DNA of 15,966 bases from UBA910 sp964369145 (lineage in GTDB: Bacteria > Patescibacteriota > Minisyncoccia > Phycocordibacterales > DATDWN01). The stretch's first letter is position 1, and every line of letters begins with the position of its first letter. Positions 14,366 to 15,966 of the stretch are shown here, piece by piece. Under the pieces are notes generated by a model that saw nothing but the letters and a program-made list of their open reading frames with translations, did no database searches and was not told the origin of the DNA. A program made the translations under genes and the position numbers. The stretch spans positions 1 through 15,966 of the forward strand of contig CAYJEE010000016.1 of the NCBI GenBank assembly GCA_964369145.1, in the 5' to 3' direction.

Positions 14366-14393
14366 TTTAATCAGTTGCAACTATTGTTACAAT
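14366..14393 (+). promoter_or_regulatory. Extended -10 promoter of the CorA-like gene
   Basis: TGT-TACAAT (-10 at 14388-14393) has the TGn extension. A weak TTTAAT lies 16 bases upstream at 14366-14371. Eight bases separate the -10 box from ATG 14402, predicting a leaderless transcript. GTTGCAAC, a perfect 8-bp palindrome, sits between the boxes at about 14374-14381. Confidence 0.45.
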
Positions 14394-14401
14394 GATTTCA
14401 T

Positions 14402-15313
14402 ATGATACAAAAATACACATGGAATAAAGAAACATGGGTCGATATTGACCATGGTACTTCCGAAGAAATCGGTTCAGTTGTAGCTGAATATGATCTTGAC
14501 CCATATGTGGCCAAAGAGATTTCTTCTCCCACACCAAAACCGCGCATTGAATTTCACAAAGATTATATATATTTGATTCTCCATTTTCCTGTGTTTAAAC
14601 ACACTCACGGTAACAAGCTCAAACAAGAGATTGATTTTGTAATCGGCAAAGATTTCCTCCTCACGACCCACTACGATACAATTGACCCGATTCTCAAACT
14701 CTCAAAAGAACTTGAGGTGGAAGAAATCCTCTCAAAGAATAATACAGCTTCTGGTCACCATGTGTTTGGTATGCTGTTTCGAGAACTCTACAGCTCTATC
14801 AACGACGAGCTCTCTTATATTGAATCGTGGACTGAAAGTATCACTGAAGAGATTTTTGATGGGCAAGAAAAAGAGATGGTCTTTGAAATATCAGAGGCAA
14901 TCCGCACACTTCTTGATTTCAAGAAAACCACAGATACTCATAAAGAGATCCTTGAATTCCTCAAAGAAGGAAGTGCTCATATTCTCGGAAAAGACTTCGC
15001 TGAAGAAATCGAAGCTATCCTCCTCGAATACCATCGAATCCGTGACATTATCCATGCAAACATTGAGATACTCCGAGAACTCAGAGAAACAAACAACTCT
15101 CTTCTTTCTACCAAACAAAACGAGACAATCAAAACACTCACTGTAGTCACTATGATTAGTTTCCCTTTTATGCTCCTTTCAGCCCTCTTTACGATGGATC
15201 TCGGAGGAAGACCACTTACCGATAATCCTTTTGGCTTCTACATGATGTTTGGTCTGATGTGCTTTCTTTCCCTTTTATTCTATACTGTCGCAAAACATAA
15301 AAAATGGCTTTAA
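14402..15313 (+). CDS. CorA-family divalent metal transporter with non-canonical signature
   Basis: 303 residues, the usual CorA size. The N-terminal cytosolic domain ends in a long helical region (about 120-245: ELYSSINDELSYIESWTESI, EISEAIRTLLDFKK, YHRIRDIIHANIEILREL). The pore helix begins at TKQNETIKTLTVVTMISFPF, and a second helix occupies about 279-297. The short C-terminus KHKKWL is basic, as in CorA. The family-defining GMN that closes the first helix is replaced: LLSALFTMDLGG puts Thr264-Met265-Asp266 where YGMN is expected. The GMN Asn coordinates hydrated Mg2+, so ion choice may differ; a Zn or Ni/Co relative, or a divergent Mg channel, are all possible. cysS follows 6 bases after the stop, so the two are likely cotranscribed. 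Confidence 0.88.
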   Translation: MIQKYTWNKETWVDIDHGTSEEIGSVVAEYDLDPYVAKEISSPTPKPRIEFHKDYIYLILHFPVFKHTHGNKLKQEIDFVIGKDFLLTTHYDTIDPILKLSKELEVEEILSKNNTASGHHVFGMLFRELYSSINDELSYIESWTESITEEIFDGQEKEMVFEISEAIRTLLDFKKTTDTHKEILEFLKEGSAHILGKDFAEEIEAILLEYHRIRDIIHANIEILRELRETNNSLLSTKQNETIKTLTVVTMISFPFMLLSALFTMDLGGRPLTDNPFGFYMMFGLMCFLSLLFYTVAKHKKWL

Positions 15314-15319
15314 GATTTT

Positions 15320-15966
15320 ATGGACATTTATCTTCACAACACATATACAGGAAAAGATGAACTATTTACCCCTTTACAGAAAGGGATGGTTTCGATGTAT
15401 AACTGCGGGCCCACTGTCTACAACTATGCACACATAGGCAACATGCGAAGTTTTGTGTTTGCGGATACACTTCGCCGGATGTTTGAGTGGAATGGGTACA
15501 GAGTCAATCAAATCATGAATATCACCGATGTGGGACACCTCACGAGCGATGGTGACGTAGGTGAAGACAAGGTAGAAAAGATGGCACAGAGTGCGGGTAA
15601 AACAGCGCGCGAAATTACGACATTTTATACGGATGCGTTTATGAAAGATCTTGAGGCTCTTAATATCAATCCTACACACATCACCTTTCCAAAAGCGACC
15701 GATCATATTCCTGAGCAGATTGCGATGATACAGGATCTCGAAGCAAAAGGTTTTACCTATAAAACTTCTGACGGTATTTATTTTGATACTACAAAATTTC
15801 CAGATTACGGAAAGCTTGGACACATCAACCTTTCCGGTCTCGAAGAAGGTGCACGTATTGGTGAAAATGACGAAAAGAAAAACCCAACCGACTTTGCTTT
15901 GTGGAAATTTTCTAGCCCTAAGCCCGGCTTAGGGCTACACAAGAGACAACAGGAATGGGAAAGTCC
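15320..15966 (+). CDS. cysS: Cysteinyl-tRNA synthetase, partial (3' end off window)
   Basis: 215 codons from ATG 15320 to the window end with no stop. The product opens MDIYLHNTYTGKDEL and has the class I start MYNCGPTVYNYAHIGNMRSF: the zinc-ligand Cys in NCGPTVY and HIGN, the CysRS form of HIGH. MNITDVGHLTSDGDVGEDKVEKMA, YKTSDGIYFDTTKF and NPTDFALWKFS follow in the normal order, so the enzyme appears intact up to the edge. It charges tRNA-Cys with cysteine. After DFALWKFS the usual short link to KRxMEWxSPW is lengthened: a 25-base palindrome at 15913-15937 encodes S-P-K-P-G-L-G-L before KRQQEWES. The KMSKS region is outside the window. Cotranscription with the CorA-like gene is likely (6-base gap); no Shine-Dalgarno is visible. 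Confidence 0.97.
   Translation, partial: MDIYLHNTYTGKDELFTPLQKGMVSMYNCGPTVYNYAHIGNMRSFVFADTLRRMFEWNGYRVNQIMNITDVGHLTSDGDVGEDKVEKMAQSAGKTAREITTFYTDAFMKDLEALNINPTHITFPKATDHIPEQIAMIQDLEAKGFTYKTSDGIYFDTTKFPDYGKLGHINLSGLEEGARIGENDEKKNPTDFALWKFSSPKPGLGLHKRQQEWES
15913..15937. repeat. 25-base palindromic element copy 2, inside cysS
   Basis: Two perfect 12-base arms flank a central C: TAGCCCTAAGCC (15913-15924), C (15925), GGCTTAGGGCTA (15926-15937). It has the same length, symmetry and AGCCCGGCT core as copy 1 at 9963-9987. It is read in the same frame relative to the element (S-P-K-P-G-L-G-L here, S-P-E-P-G-S-G-E there) and lengthens a CysRS loop. Confidence 0.75.

Noticed and set aside
1..15966. 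CRISPR array, insertion sequence, prophage or toxin-antitoxin locus
   Set aside because: No regularly spaced direct repeats, transposase, integrase or toxin-like pair can be seen; genes are mostly housekeeping, transport and signalling.
1..15966. Use of an alternative genetic code with UGA as glycine
   Set aside because: The reductase, helicase and small ORF end at TGA in natural positions, and no full-length domain contains an in-frame TGA.

Overview
The window looks like a chromosomal segment of a small-genome bacterium of the Candidate Phyla Radiation, most likely the Parcubacteria side of Patescibacteria. This is inferred from gene style: a THQIRAPL-type histidine kinase with a seven-helix sensor region, a membrane-anchored Ada-like Cys protein, compact AT-rich genes, and almost no Shine-Dalgarno sequences. 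TGA is clearly a stop here: the reductase gene at 2271 and the helicase at 10530 both end on TGA, so the UGA=Gly code of Absconditabacteria/Gracilibacteria is excluded. Both bL27 and bL9 are present. No mobile element, tRNA, rRNA or CRISPR array was found, and no gene-free stretch exceeds about 210 bases.

Layout, left to right. (1) 1-3437, minus strand: an operon read from 3437 leftwards. It encodes a homologue of cyanobacterial long-chain acyl-ACP reductase (AAR), a multi-pass membrane histidine kinase and a SAM methyltransferase cut by the window edge; consecutive genes overlap by 17 bases. (2) 3438-3648: a divergent control region and, on the plus strand, a near-consensus promoter followed by about 100 bases of hairpins and a strong terminator, a candidate small RNA. 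(3) 3649-9646, minus strand: a seven-gene operon of FtsX/MacB-type permease, ABC ATPase, HlyD-type adaptor, MarR regulator, TrhO tRNA hydroxylase, PlsC-like acyltransferase and AlaE-like exporter. (4) 9647-10528: promoter plus inverted repeats, an Ada-like anchored protein (minus), and rpmA (plus) ending in a shared terminator. (5) 10530-14308, minus strand: a HelD-like superfamily 1 helicase, rplI, a short independent transcription unit (45-codon ORF or structured RNA), and a CtpA-type S41 protease. (6) 14402-15966, plus strand: a CorA-family protein lacking the GMN signature, then cysS, cut by the window end.

The most notable signals are as follows. A 25-base palindrome with a fixed AGCCCGGCT core occurs twice, each time inside a protein gene and in the same translated frame, which suggests a coding-sequence-tolerated palindromic element. 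The AAR homologue keeps the position of the catalytic cysteine. Two short promoter-terminator units may encode unrecognised small RNAs or a small protein. Five gene starts share an extended -10 box placed 6-8 bases before the ATG, suggesting leaderless transcription. The CorA-family protein has TMD where GMN is expected.
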